From: Thiomicrorhabdus xiamenensis
GTDB taxonomy: Bacteria; Pseudomonadota; Gammaproteobacteria; Thiomicrospirales; Thiomicrospiraceae
Direction of reading: 5' to 3'
Assembly: GCF_013282625.1 (NCBI RefSeq)
Contig: NZ_CP054020.1
Coordinates: 496,001-560,000 of the forward strand
Length of the DNA stretch: 64,000 nucleotides
The notes under the pieces were generated by a model. The model worked only from the letters and a program-made list of their open reading frames with translations, had not been told where the DNA came from and searched no databases. The translations under genes were made by a program, and so were the position numbers. Of the stretch, positions 7,988 to 17,083 are shown piece by piece (position 1 is the first letter of the stretch; every line of letters starts with the position of its first letter).

Positions 7988-8497
7988 ATGACCCAGCCGG
8001 ATTCAAAAATTCAGCAGGCATGCCGCGATTTCTGGCAATCCAAAAAGACGCTGGTCCTCAGTACTCGGAATGCCGAAGGAAAGCTACACAGCAGTCAGAC
8101 CCCGTTTGCCTTCAACGATCAGGGCGAGTTGGCGATATTTGTCAGTGCCTTAGCGGAACATACCGGCAATCTGCTGCAATGTATCGAAGCGGAATCATGT
8201 GCAATTTCCGGAATGATTCTGGCGGATGAAGCGGAGTGCGAGCAGATTTATGCGCGTGAGCGTTTGAGTCTGGAGATGCAGGTTGCGCTTGTCGAGCGTG
8301 ACGATGCACAATTTGTTGAATGGATGTTGCGTTTTGAGAAGCGTTTTGGCGACATTATTGCTACGCTGCAGACATTGCCGGATTTTTCGCTTTTCCGGCT
8401 TAAGGTGACCAAAGCGGTGTATGTCCGCGGCTTTGCCCAGGCCTATCTTCTGGAAGGCGGTTTGGGCGGCTTGCCGCGATTGCAGAAAGGTCGTTAG
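7988..8497 (+). CDS. HugZ / pyridoxamine-phosphate-oxidase-like split-barrel protein
   Basis: A 169-residue split beta-barrel protein of the FMN-binding/heme-utilisation (HugZ) superfamily. The pattern is a short N-terminal helix, then TLVLSTRNAEGKLHSSQTPF, LAIFVSALAEHTGNLL and a C-terminal SLFRLKVTKAVYVRGFAQAYLL, which in HugZ proteins carries the heme-proximal loop. Members bind heme or flavin. I cannot tell which from sequence. The ATG at 7988 follows the esterase stop directly. Heme degradation would fit with the nearby iron genes (feo), but that link is inference. Confidence 0.75.
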   Translation: MTQPDSKIQQACRDFWQSKKTLVLSTRNAEGKLHSSQTPFAFNDQGELAIFVSALAEHTGNLLQCIEAESCAISGMILADEAECEQIYARERLSLEMQVALVERDDAQFVEWMLRFEKRFGDIIATLQTLPDFSLFRLKVTKAVYVRGFAQAYLLEGGLGGLPRLQKGR

Positions 8498-8529
8498 AAA
8501 AGCATTTTTAGTCGTTAATTGGATAGCTC

Positions 8530-9459
8530 ATGGGAAATGGACGTCGTTTTTTCCGTTTTGATGTACCGATTCATATTTACCTGCAACGGGAGTCGTCGGA
8601 ATGGAAGCAGACATTGCAGCAGTTGAAAGGTCCGCGAAGCGCAGCTCTGCAGAGAAAAATCGAAAGTTTGAATATCACGGTCGATCAACTGCTTGAAGAT
8701 CTTTCCACTCGCGGAGCGCCGTTGTATCCGCTGTTTTCGGGCATCAATCACCGTCTGAACTATTTTTTCTGGATGCTGCAGCAGTTGCTGGATCAACAGA
8801 ACCCGCGCGTGCATGCGGAATATAAGTTCCGTGCCCGCGACGATCTGAAATATTCTCCGCCGGAGGTCAAAAAAGATTCGCCGACCAGTCATTTGATTGC
8901 CGGGCTATACGCTGAACTGGAGGAAGAACTGAGTTCTTTGAAAGACAGTGTTGAGAATGCTCTGGACGAGGGACTGTTCATTTTTCCGCAGGCTGAGAGA
9001 GAAGATTTTGACGTGCATTTCTATGTATCCAACCTTGAGCAGCTGGTTGCGCAGGGGATGACGGCGGCCGTTGTATTGGATGCATTGATCCGCAAATATA
9101 ACCAGCTCAACGCGCTCTATAACCTTCTTAAAAGAGCCTATGCTCCGATTTCGCATCCCGAGCAATGGCCGAAAAGAATGATTAATCTCAGTTCCGGAGG
9201 ACTGGGATTTGTTTCTGCCAATCCTTTTAAAGTGCTGGAGCAGGTGAATGTTTTTATGGAACTGGATCGGGTTGTGATGGTCAAAGGCAAAGTGCTGTAT
9301 TCACGCAAAACCCGCTCGACGGAAGGCGAACAGTACCGCACGGCAATCGAATTTATTATGCCTTCCAGTCGAACACAGCAGGATATTGAGCGCTTTCTGC
9401 AACATCAGGAAGTTCGCCAGGCGATGCACAAAGTGCCGGTGATTCGCAGTTGGGTTTAG
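8530..9459 (+). CDS. PilZ-type cyclic-di-GMP-binding protein (309 aa)
   Basis: Predicted c-di-GMP receptor. The two PilZ ligand motifs are present but far apart. An RxxxR is at residues 5-9 (GRRFFRFDVPI) and the N/DxSxxG motif is near 219 (INLSSGGLGF), followed by a beta-barrel ending in QYRTAIEFIMP. Between them is a long helical region (about 30-205). The wide spacing suggests either that the N-terminal motif is not the ligand-binding arginine pair or that a helical domain has been inserted. Its end overlaps the convergent feoC by 4 bp. A window EAL/GGDEF enzyme (30726-33149) could supply the signal, but that is speculation. Confidence 0.75.
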   Translation: MGNGRRFFRFDVPIHIYLQRESSEWKQTLQQLKGPRSAALQRKIESLNITVDQLLEDLSTRGAPLYPLFSGINHRLNYFFWMLQQLLDQQNPRVHAEYKFRARDDLKYSPPEVKKDSPTSHLIAGLYAELEEELSSLKDSVENALDEGLFIFPQAEREDFDVHFYVSNLEQLVAQGMTAAVVLDALIRKYNQLNALYNLLKRAYAPISHPEQWPKRMINLSSGGLGFVSANPFKVLEQVNVFMELDRVVMVKGKVLYSRKTRSTEGEQYRTAIEFIMPSSRTQQDIERFLQHQEVRQAMHKVPVIRSWV

Positions 9460-9725
9460 ACGTTGTTGGCGTGTAACTGAACCGGGAAGTTGAGTTGGCG
9501 CAGTTTGTTATCGAGCCATTGATAGTAAGTCTGATTGCTTTGACAGGCGCTACTGCAGCGCCCGGTTGAACAGCTGGCGGACAGCGATTGGATATGTCCC
9601 TGACTGATCAAAGGCTGTAGCAGACCTTCGGCTGCGTCCCGACTCAGATCGAAGCGGTTGATAATATCGTCCAGACTGACTCGCTCTCTTTGGCGGATAT
9701 AGCGTTTAATGTCTAACAGAATCAT
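9456..9725 (-). CDS. feoC: FeoC-like iron-sulfur winged-helix regulator
   Basis: An 89-residue partner of FeoB. It has a winged helix (ILLDIKRYIRQRERVSLDDIINRFDL) followed by a cysteine-rich wing, SCSTGRCSSACQ, near residues 49-61, which matches the Fe-S-binding loop of FeoC. FeoC proteins bind FeoB or shield it from proteolysis. The start ATG overlaps the feoB stop (ATGA), so translation is coupled. The reading frame extends upstream inside feoB, but only this start gives the family length. Confidence 0.85.
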   Translation of the reverse strand: MILLDIKRYIRQRERVSLDDIINRFDLSRDAAEGLLQPLISQGHIQSLSASCSTGRCSSACQSNQTYYQWLDNKLRQLNFPVQLHANNV

Positions 9726-12082
9726 AAAGCCTTTCCTCCCGAGGTTTTTTCTAACGGTGCGGTTGCTGTTTTTCTTCCGATCGATTTCAGGGTAAACCAA
9801 ATCATTGCGAAAATCGAGGCGAATACCGCCAGCCAAATGCCCGATGCGCTCGGATGCTGGCTGAAAGTTGCGATCTGGTAAAAGCTGACCGCAACCGAAT
9901 ATCCCAGGAACAGGCTCCAGGTTCCGCTGGTTAAAGCCCAGCGCCAGCCCAGTTCCTGCTTAATCGCCCCGAAAGTCGCGACACACGGGAAATACAGGAG
10001 AATAAGCAACAGATAGGCGTAGGCACCGATAGCGCCCTGGAAGGAGTTGACCATCTTATCCAGAGTGCTCAGGCTGAATCCCTGTTCTTCGGCAATCGCC
10101 ACCTTGTCATGCACCGACTCAATCGACTGCAGACCGAGCGGGTCGGAAATATCGCCGAAGATGCCGCTCAGGTTATCCGGTATTGTCTGCCAGGCTTCTT
10201 TCAAGCTGGCGCCCAGACTGAACTCGGCAGCGCTGTCCATTTCGATATTCTGTTGCTGGTAGAGAGCATCAAGCGAGCCAACGACCACTTCTTTAGCCAG
10301 CAGACCGGTAAACAGACCGACGGTCGCAGGCCAGTTCTCTTCCGTGATACCTAGCGGTTCAACGATCGGTGTTGCGCTTTTGGCAATGCTGCTTAGAACC
10401 GAAGTTTCCTGATTGTCATGTCCAAAGGTACCGTCCGTACCGAGGCTATTAAGCACGTTCAGAATCAATACCACTATGACGATGACCTTACCGGCGTCGA
10501 GAATAAAGCTTTTCAGTCGATTACGGGTATTGATGAGCACATTCAGTGCGGTTGGCTTGTGATAGATCGGCAGTTCCATCAGCAATGGGCGCGCCTGACC
10601 GCTGAGCAGGGTTTTCTTCAGCATCCAGGCGGTAAGAATGGCGGCCAGAATCCCGGTCATATACAGTGAGAAGACAATCAGCGCGGCATTCTCTTCAAAG
10701 AAAGCGGTTGCGAACATGACATACACTGTCAGTCGGGCGCTGCACGACATGAAAGGAGTCATCATGATGGTTTTGATTCGATCCTGCTGAGCCGGTAGCG
10801 TCCGGCTGGCCAGTACCGCCGGAATGTTGCACCCGAAACCGATTACCAAGGGAACCAGCGCTTGACCGGACAAACCGAGGCGGCGCATGAAGTTATCCAT
10901 AATCAGGGCCGCGCGCTGCATGTAACCGGTGTCTTCAAGGATCGAAAGCAGAAGATACAGGGCTCCGATGACCGGAATAAAGGTGGCGACCACCTGTACG
11001 CCGCCGCCGATACCGTTGGCAATCAGCGAGGTCAGCCATTCGGGGGATCCGAGCCAGCCGAGGAAATTGGCGGTGCCGTCGACAAACAGTGCTTGGGCGC
11101 CGAGATCGAAGAAGTCGATAAAGACGTTACCGACCGCAATCGAAGCGGCGAACAGCAGATACATAATTCCGAAAAAGATCGGCAGGCCCCAGATCGGATG
11201 CAGGACCCAGCGATCAATACTGTCGGTCGTATTGCGGGTGAATTGGTCGGTACGGATTTCACTGGCATGCGCGGCATCATGCGCAAACTGAAAATAAAGA
11301 TCCGCTGCGATCAGTGCCAGATCTTCATGGTAATGTTCTTCCAAACGCTGTTTTTCGGCGATACAGAAACTCTGCAGCGCCGTGTCCGCGGTATGTGGAT
11401 GAATCAGCATCTGTAACGTTTTCCAGCACGATTCTCCGACCGAATCTTCGCTTTCCAGCCCTTGCGCGTCGCGCACCTGATGCACACTGTTATGCAGAAC
11501 CTCCGGCAGGTCGAAGTGCAGATCGACACGGTGATTAAGATACTGCGGCAGCTGCTGCTTGAGTTGATCGATTCCCTTATTGAGATAAGCCGAAATCGGG
11601 ATGACAGGACAGTGCAGCTGCTCGGAAAGTTTGTCGATATCGATATGCAGATTGCGTTCTTTAAGCAGATCCATACGGTTGAGAACGACAACCACAGGCA
11701 ACCCCATATGCAGTAGTTGCGCCGTCAGGAAAAGCTGACGTTCAAGACTGGTTGCATCCACCACATTAATAATCAGGTCAGCCGGCTGGCATTGCAGGAA
11801 ATTACAGGCAACTTTTTCATCCAGGCCGGAATGATTGGACAGATCAAGACTGTAAACTCCGGGCAGATCAATCAGGTGGTAGTTCTGATTGTTCAATTTG
11901 AAATAGCCGGATTTCTGTTCAACTGTAACCCCGGGCCAATTCCCGGTTGTCTGCTGCGAACCGGTCAGGCGGTTGAATAGGGTGGTTTTCCCGCAGTTAG
12001 GGCTGCCGATGAGAGCAACCTGAACATTATGCTGCAGGGCAAATTGGGATTTGCTTTTTGAATTGCGGGCTAAAACGGTCAT
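9722..12082 (-). CDS. feoB: Ferrous iron transport protein B
   Basis: Inner-membrane Fe2+ transporter with an N-terminal GTPase, 786 residues. G1 is GSPNCGKTTLFN (near 27), G3 is DLPGVYSLD (near 73), G4 is NRMD (near 136), and SAYLNKGID is a G5-like segment. The membrane half (from about 300) has two Gate regions, with GFGCNIPAVLASRT near 416 and the AKEVVVGSL segment near 590. The C-terminus carries further membrane helices. The operon order is feoA-feoB-feoC, with 4-bp overlaps on both sides, downstream of a Fur box. Confidence 0.97.
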   Translation of the reverse strand: MTVLARNSKSKSQFALQHNVQVALIGSPNCGKTTLFNRLTGSQQTTGNWPGVTVEQKSGYFKLNNQNYHLIDLPGVYSLDLSNHSGLDEKVACNFLQCQPADLIINVVDATSLERQLFLTAQLLHMGLPVVVVLNRMDLLKERNLHIDIDKLSEQLHCPVIPISAYLNKGIDQLKQQLPQYLNHRVDLHFDLPEVLHNSVHQVRDAQGLESEDSVGESCWKTLQMLIHPHTADTALQSFCIAEKQRLEEHYHEDLALIAADLYFQFAHDAAHASEIRTDQFTRNTTDSIDRWVLHPIWGLPIFFGIMYLLFAASIAVGNVFIDFFDLGAQALFVDGTANFLGWLGSPEWLTSLIANGIGGGVQVVATFIPVIGALYLLLSILEDTGYMQRAALIMDNFMRRLGLSGQALVPLVIGFGCNIPAVLASRTLPAQQDRIKTIMMTPFMSCSARLTVYVMFATAFFEENAALIVFSLYMTGILAAILTAWMLKKTLLSGQARPLLMELPIYHKPTALNVLINTRNRLKSFILDAGKVIVIVVLILNVLNSLGTDGTFGHDNQETSVLSSIAKSATPIVEPLGITEENWPATVGLFTGLLAKEVVVGSLDALYQQQNIEMDSAAEFSLGASLKEAWQTIPDNLSGIFGDISDPLGLQSIESVHDKVAIAEEQGFSLSTLDKMVNSFQGAIGAYAYLLLILLYFPCVATFGAIKQELGWRWALTSGTWSLFLGYSVAVSFYQIATFSQHPSASGIWLAVFASIFAMIWFTLKSIGRKTATAPLEKTSGGKAL

Positions 12083-12300
12083 GATAACGGCTCGACTTCA
12101 ACCAGTTCGGCAATCTGCTTATCGAGAGCGAAACGGCTGCCATCAACGGTAATGACCAAATTGTTGCCGCGAATCATAATCAATTCGACCACACTGTGGG
12201 TGTGAAAGCCGAGATTGACCAAGCGCATTTTCATCTCGACTTCGCCTTTGAGGTGAGTGATTTGGGCGATTTGTCCATTGGTACATTCTGATAGCAGCAT
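12079..12300 (-). CDS. feoA: Ferrous iron transport protein A
   Basis: A 73-residue SH3-like cytoplasmic protein needed for FeoB activity. The fold is recognisable from EVEMKMRLVNLGFHTHSVVELI and RGNNLVITVDGSRFALDKQIAELVEVE. Its stop overlaps the feoB start by 4 bp. It is the first gene of the feo operon, 44 bp downstream of a Fur-like palindrome. Confidence 0.95.
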   Translation of the reverse strand: MLLSECTNGQIAQITHLKGEVEMKMRLVNLGFHTHSVVELIMIRGNNLVITVDGSRFALDKQIAELVEVEPLS

Positions 12301-12343
12301 GTAATCTCTCGAAAATTATGCGGTTTCGCTAAACCGGAAAAAT

Positions 12344-12366
12344 AAATGATAATAATTATTATTTGC
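12344..12366. promoter_or_regulatory. Fur box upstream of feoABC
   Basis: AATGATAATAATTATTATTT is an AT-rich near-palindrome matching the GATAAT-type hexamers of the Fur consensus, about 45 bp upstream of feoA. Iron-replete repression of feoABC is inferred. Confidence 0.8.
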
Positions 12367-12509
12367 GAATTTTAGCAAACTCTAATCTAAAGCTCAATCG
12401 CGAGACCGGGATGAACTATGAAAGAAAGCTGAATCGATAAAGAAATCGCGTGTTATAACCTGCAAAACGGCGAGAGGAAAGGTTTCCCGCTGCCGCCTGC
12501 AGAGAAGAG

Positions 12510-13127
12510 TCACTTTTTGCGAATCTGGTAGAGTGCCACTTCGCCCAGAAGGTTCGGCGCAATTCGCATGCCGAGAGAACTCTCATGTTCGCTGTTGACC
12601 ACGGTGCGTGCGACCACCTTGATATGCTTGTCCTCACACAGCTTTTCGAAATCCTTGAAGGTACACATATGAATATTCGGCGTGTCGAACCAGTGGTAAG
12701 GCAGCGTTTCGGTTTCCGGCATGGTGCCGCCGAACATCAGTTGCGCACGGTTCCTCCAGTGGCCGAAGTTCGGGAAAGTGATAATGCAGTTTTTGCCGAT
12801 GCTGAGCATTTCGTCCAGTAGCTCATCCGGACGGCTGACCACCTGAAGCGCCTGTGTCATGATGACATAGTCGAAGGAGTCTTCGTCAAAATAATAGGTC
12901 AGATCATAACTGTTCAGATCCGTCTGAATGACATTGATGCCGTTGCCCAGCGCCTGAGTCGTTTTATCCGGATCCAGCTCCATGCCATAGCCGTTGACGT
13001 TATGGGTTTTGATCAGATAATTCAGCAACTCGCCGTCTCCGCAGCCCAAATCCAGTACGCGGCTGTCAGGTTGAATCCAGTCGGAAATCAACTTGAACTC
13101 GTTGGAAATGATTTTTCCTTGATTCAT
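12510..13127 (-). CDS. metW: Methionine biosynthesis protein MetW
   Basis: Methyltransferase-like protein of 205 residues that partners MetX. The SAM-type motif [12 protein letters not shown] is near 26-37 and [13 protein letters not shown] is near 85-97. MetW activates or stabilises the MetX acyltransferase in many proteobacteria. The start overlaps the metX stop by 4 bp, the standard metX-metW coupling. It is the last gene of the proC-yggT-metX-metW run, with no clear T-rich terminator behind it. Confidence 0.95.
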   Translation of the reverse strand: MNQGKIISNEFKLISDWIQPDSRVLDLGCGDGELLNYLIKTHNVNGYGMELDPDKTTQALGNGINVIQTDLNSYDLTYYFDEDSFDYVIMTQALQVVSRPDELLDEMLSIGKNCIITFPNFGHWRNRAQLMFGGTMPETETLPYHWFDTPNIHMCTFKDFEKLCEDKHIKVVARTVVNSEHESSLGMRIAPNLLGEVALYQIRKK

Positions 13128-14269
13128 TTTTGCGCCTCCGCTGCCAGGGTGTCTTGGTGAACACGCTTCATGTAATTCCGGAAAACTCCTTCGTAGTGTG
13201 GGTTTGGCAGCAGGAATGCATCGTGGCCGTGTTCGGATTTGACTTCGGCATAACTGACATCGGCATCGTTATCCAGCAACGCTTTGACAATTTCGTGCGA
13301 ACGCTGCGGCGAGAAACGCCAGTCGGAAGTGAAGGAAACGACCAGGAATTTCGCTGTCGCCTGAGCCAGCGCTTTGCTGAGGTCATGTTCGAAATCGGCA
13401 GCAGGGTCGAAGTAATCCAACGCTTTGGTCATCAGCAGATAGGTGTTGGCATCGAAATTCTGTTTGGTTGCGAATTTTTCGCCCTGATAGCGAAGATAAC
13501 TCTCGACCTGGAATTCGACTTCGTAGTTGTATTGCAGCTTGCCTTCGCGCAGTTCGCGGCCGAATTTAACTCCCATCATATCGTCGGACAGATAGGTCAG
13601 ATGACCGAGCATTCGAGCCAGCGTCAGTCCGCGTTTCGGGATTGTATCGTGTTCGATGAAGCGTCCGTCGTGGAAGTCCGGATCGGACATGATTGCCCGG
13701 CGGGCGACTTCATTGAAAGCGATATTCTGTGCCGAAAGCTTCGGGGCGGCGGCAATGACGATCGCATGCCGAACCTTTTCCGGGAAATCGATCGCCCACT
13801 GTAATACCTGCATTCCGCCCATGGAGCCACCGATCAGCGCTGCCCACTGTTCAACGTCGAGGTGCTCGCGCAACAGATTCTGGCTTTGTACCCAGTCTTT
13901 ACAGGTGACGATCGGAAAGTCCGGGCCATACACTTTTCCGTTTTGCGGATTAATGCTGGTCGGACCGGTACTGCCTCGGCAACCGCCAAGGTTATTGGAG
14001 CAAACAACAAAGAACTTATCGGTATCGATCACTTTGCCAGGCCCGATATAGCCGTCCCACCAGCCTTTTTTCCCGTTGGCGTCAATGCCGGCGACATGCT
14101 GATCACCGCTCAAGGCGTGACAGATCAGAATGGCATTCGACTTGTCTTCATTGAGCTGTCCGTAAGTTTCATAGGCCAGTTCGTATTCGGGCAGGGTCGC
14201 ACCGCTGGTCAATTGAAGCGGTTGGTTAACTGCAAGGTAGTGTGTGACAGTTGGATTGGTAATACTCAT
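13124..14269 (-). CDS. metX: Homoserine O-acyltransferase MetX
   Basis: Alpha/beta hydrolase-fold enzyme of 381 residues activating homoserine for methionine synthesis. The nucleophile elbow GGSMGGM is near residue 147. The catalytic Asp is in [12 protein letters not shown] near 315 and the His is in [10 protein letters not shown] near 352. Gammaproteobacterial MetX enzymes paired with MetW can use succinyl-CoA or acetyl-CoA. The choice here cannot be read safely. It overlaps both neighbours by 4 bp, so it is tightly coupled to yggT and metW. Confidence 0.95.
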   Translation of the reverse strand: MSITNPTVTHYLAVNQPLQLTSGATLPEYELAYETYGQLNEDKSNAILICHALSGDQHVAGIDANGKKGWWDGYIGPGKVIDTDKFFVVCSNNLGGCRGSTGPTSINPQNGKVYGPDFPIVTCKDWVQSQNLLREHLDVEQWAALIGGSMGGMQVLQWAIDFPEKVRHAIVIAAAPKLSAQNIAFNEVARRAIMSDPDFHDGRFIEHDTIPKRGLTLARMLGHLTYLSDDMMGVKFGRELREGKLQYNYEVEFQVESYLRYQGEKFATKQNFDANTYLLMTKALDYFDPAADFEHDLSKALAQATAKFLVVSFTSDWRFSPQRSHEIVKALLDNDADVSYAEVKSEHGHDAFLLPNPHYEGVFRNYMKRVHQDTLAAEAQK

Positions 14270-14853
14270 CCAGGCATTCCTATCATAGATTGGGCGGCGA
14301 GGGTGATATAGCCGACAATGACATACTGCACCAGTTTAATGGCGACAATGGCCGCGATAGGCGACAGATCCAGGCCGCTGATCGGCGGAATCAGACGGCG
14401 GAACGGCTCCAGGATCGGCTGAGTCATTTGGATAAAGATAATCGTATTCGGGTTCGGTTGCGGCGAAACCCAGCTTAAAATTACCTGAATAATAATCAGC
14501 CAGAACATCATATCCAGCAGCTGATTGAGAATTTCACTGATCGAAGTCAGAACAATAAAGAGCAACCCAAACTCGCGATCGGTCAGCAGTCCGATCAGGA
14601 ATACGAAAATGCCGTAGATCACCAGCGCGGTAATAATCGCCGCCCAGTCCCAGCGTCCTTTGGTCGGCATGGCTTTGTTAGCCGCTGCACACAGTGGGTT
14701 GGTCACTTTGGCGATAAAGGTGACGACCGGGTGGTTCCAGTCCGCATAAGTCGCACGCATCAGGAAGCGCAGCATCAGAGCGAAAATCACCAGTCCGACG
14801 GTGAACTGAAGTAAAAAAAGGCCTCCCTGGCCTAAAGGGGATGTCATTTCCAT
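14266..14853 (-). CDS. yggT: YggT family membrane protein
   Basis: A 195-residue integral membrane protein with two YggT repeats. Each repeat has a membrane helix followed by a W-x-P/Q-x-P-like loop ([20 protein letters not shown] and [29 protein letters not shown]). Family members are linked to osmotic tolerance and cell shape and lie next to proC and yggS. The start overlaps the proC stop by 1 bp. It overlaps metX by 4 bp, tying a housekeeping pair to methionine synthesis. Confidence 0.9.
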   Translation of the reverse strand: MEMTSPLGQGGLFLLQFTVGLVIFALMLRFLMRATYADWNHPVVTFIAKVTNPLCAAANKAMPTKGRWDWAAIITALVIYGIFVFLIGLLTDREFGLLFIVLTSISEILNQLLDMMFWLIIIQVILSWVSPQPNPNTIIFIQMTQPILEPFRRLIPPISGLDLSPIAAIVAIKLVQYVIVGYITLAAQSMIGMPG

Positions 14854-15680
14854 CAGGCGTCGCCTCCCAGTTCGTCTGCCAGTTCTTGGGCGCGCTGATA
14901 GGCGTCCGTCATAGCGCCTTCAACGATCTCGCGCAACTGTTTGCTCTCGAAATGTTCGATCGCTTTTTGTGTGGTGCCGTTCGGCGAGGTGACATTGGCA
15001 CGCAATTGCGCGCAGTCCTGATGACTTTCCATCACCATTTTGGCCGCGCCCAGAGCAGTTTGCATTGTCAGAAGATGGGCGGTTTTGTGATCCAGTCCCA
15101 GTTTTTCCGCGGCGTTCTCCATCGCTTCCATAAACAGGAAATAGTATGCCGGGCCGCTGCCAGAAAGGGCGGTGACCGCATCGATCTTCGCTTCTGTATC
15201 AACCCATAGTGTTAAACCGGTCGCACGCATAATGTGTTCCGCCTGACTCTTCTGTTCGTCGTTGACTCGTGCATTGGCAAAAAGCCCGGTTGCCCCGGTC
15301 TGAATCAAAGCCGGGGTATTCGGCATAGTGCGAACAATCGGGAGATTTCCGCCCAGCCAGCGATCGATATCGTCGGTGCGAATGCCGGCGGCGATGGAAA
15401 GAACCAGAGGAGACCCTGCCTGAACGGTTGATGATATCTCGGCGCAAACATTGCGCAGAATTTGCGGTTTTACCGCCAGAACGACGATATCCGCGTGCAT
15501 CAATGCTTCATTGTTGTCAGCAAAGCTTTCGATGGCGAACTGACTGCCAAGCGCCTGTCGCTGCTCTTCGGATGGGTCAGTGGCGATAATATTCTTCGCT
15601 TCGTAGCCGCTGGCAAGCAAGCCGCCGATCAGGCTTTTTGCCATATTCCCGGCGCCGATAAAACAGATTTTTGCGTTCAT
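14853..15680 (-). CDS. proC: Pyrroline-5-carboxylate reductase
   Basis: NAD(P)H-dependent last step of proline synthesis, 275 residues. The N-terminal Rossmann motif is ICFIGAGNMAKSLIGGLL, with VVLAVKPQ near 70 and VRTMPNTPALIQ near 116. The C-terminal dimerisation helix bundle has the substrate signature ALSGSGPAYYFLFMEAM near 168 and NVTSPNGTTQKAIEHFE near 230. It is the first gene of the proC-yggT-metX-metW operon. Confidence 0.96.
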   Translation of the reverse strand: MNAKICFIGAGNMAKSLIGGLLASGYEAKNIIATDPSEEQRQALGSQFAIESFADNNEALMHADIVVLAVKPQILRNVCAEISSTVQAGSPLVLSIAAGIRTDDIDRWLGGNLPIVRTMPNTPALIQTGATGLFANARVNDEQKSQAEHIMRATGLTLWVDTEAKIDAVTALSGSGPAYYFLFMEAMENAAEKLGLDHKTAHLLTMQTALGAAKMVMESHQDCAQLRANVTSPNGTTQKAIEHFESKQLREIVEGAMTDAYQRAQELADELGGDA

Positions 15681-15949
15681 AATATCCGGCCTTGTTAGGT
15701 AAATTTCAGTGCCGGTTATTATATGCCATCTTGCGGGTAAAATTACACTCTAGTGCCCAATTACTCAGGGTTTTTGCACGATTTCGGCTGAGTGTTTTGC
15801 AGTGTTCGGTAATCGTCGTAAGCGTGCCGTCCCAATAGGCTGAGTACGTGACGGTTAAAGTATCTTCCCTTAGCGCCGTTAAGCTTTTCAGTGGCGGCAA
15901 TAAGACGATGCCAGAGGCAAAATTGACCCGTAGTGATTTGAGGTGATGT

Positions 15950-16849
15950 ATGTTGAGTTTGATTACCGGTAATGATTTTCTGAACCGACTGGCGGATGCG
16001 TCGGTCGGAAAGCATCTGTTTGTGCCCGGGATCGAGGATGACTTGTCCAGAAGGTCGCAGCCTGCCGGCTATGCCGGTGAACCCAGTGACACCCGTTTCC
16101 TGGCTTCGGATGTTCAAGTTGAAAGGGGCTTTCAGTACAGTGAAAACATGAGTCTGCAACTGACTACTAAAGAGGGCGATCGCGTCACGGTCGACTTTCG
16201 ACAGTTGTACGCCTCCTATCAATCCTATAAAGAGATGATGTATGCGGAGACTCGCTATGCTCAGGATCAGCCGCAGGGAAATGCGTTCTATAAATCTTTT
16301 GAAACCATGCAGACAATGGCGTTTGCAGAGCGTTTTGCTTTCAGTGTTCAGGGCGAGTTGAATCTTGACGAGTTGAAAGCAGTTTTCGAGGTCTTTGATC
16401 AGGTTGATGCCATAGCCAATCAGTTTTACGGCGGCAATTTGGAACAGGCGTTGCAGTCTGCGCAAACATTGAAAATGGATTTCGGTCAATTGCAGAGCAT
16501 GCAACTGAATTTAACGCAGTCGGCCAGCTACAGCTCGCTTCAGCAACAGGCTGCGATTGCGGAATACGGTGCGGTACAGGATGTGAATCAGTCAGTGAAC
16601 GGCATCAATAAGTTTTCGTCGCTGGAACAGCTTCCCGAATATTATCAGAAGTGGCAGTCCGCTCTGGAAACGTTGAATGAGTGGTTCGAGGATGCCTCGA
16701 AAACCTGGGTACAATTGACGGCTAAAGTGGCCGCGCAACGTTTTCCGGATCAGGGCAGTGAACAGATGTGGCTGGCGCGTATGGAAAGTTTCCATCGCCA
16801 GCTGGACGGGTTCAATGTGCCGACGTCAGCGCTGCGTGCCGCTTCCTGA
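15950..16849 (+). CDS. Unknown protein with DUF5610-like region (299 aa)
   Basis: Soluble, mostly helical protein. The central part (about 120-190) has FAFSVQGELNLDELKAVFE, ...FYGGNLEQALQSAQTL and MQLNLTQSASY. This resembles the pattern GDL-x-DEL...GD-x-x-AF...L-x-L-T-Q that I associate with DUF5610. The N-terminus (LITGNDFLNRL...) looks disordered, and there is no signal peptide. The gene stands alone on the plus strand between proC and yggS, which are normally adjacent, and it ends at a plus-strand terminator. Function unknown. Confidence 0.75.
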   Translation: MLSLITGNDFLNRLADASVGKHLFVPGIEDDLSRRSQPAGYAGEPSDTRFLASDVQVERGFQYSENMSLQLTTKEGDRVTVDFRQLYASYQSYKEMMYAETRYAQDQPQGNAFYKSFETMQTMAFAERFAFSVQGELNLDELKAVFEVFDQVDAIANQFYGGNLEQALQSAQTLKMDFGQLQSMQLNLTQSASYSSLQQQAAIAEYGAVQDVNQSVNGINKFSSLEQLPEYYQKWQSALETLNEWFEDASKTWVQLTAKVAAQRFPDQGSEQMWLARMESFHRQLDGFNVPTSALRAAS

Positions 16850-17035
16850 AGCATGGCGATGAAAAGTGCAGGATTCTTCTGAAAAAGACTAAAGTTTGGC
16901 GGTTTGCGGACGTTAAATAAAGATAGAGGTAATCAATAGAATTTTGCGGCTTTTGTCAAAAAAGTAATGGTAAGGTTTTATTAGAAATTACCCATTTCAT
17001 TCTTTTCTGAAGGATGGAACTGCAAAAAGGAGAAC

Positions 17036-17072
17036 AGCCGGTCGGGTGGATAACGCCTAACCGGCTTTTTTG
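17036..17072 (+). terminator. Terminator after the 15950 gene
   Basis: AGCCGGT (17036-17042) pairs with ACCGGCT (17060-17066) and a run of T follows on the plus strand. It lies just before the convergent end of yggS. Confidence 0.75.
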
Positions 17073-17083
17073 CTTTTGGCGGT

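Noticed and set aside
12416-12637. 73-codon minus-strand frame overlapping the end of metW
   Set aside because: Shadow of metW in another frame, with no separate start signal.
15706-15900. 64-codon minus-strand frame upstream of proC
   Set aside because: No ribosome-binding site, atypical composition, and it lies in the control region between proC and the 15950 gene.
15761-16504. 247-codon minus-strand frame antisense to the 15950 gene
   Set aside because: Overlaps a better plus-strand gene with a proper terminator, and the product looks like antisense noise.
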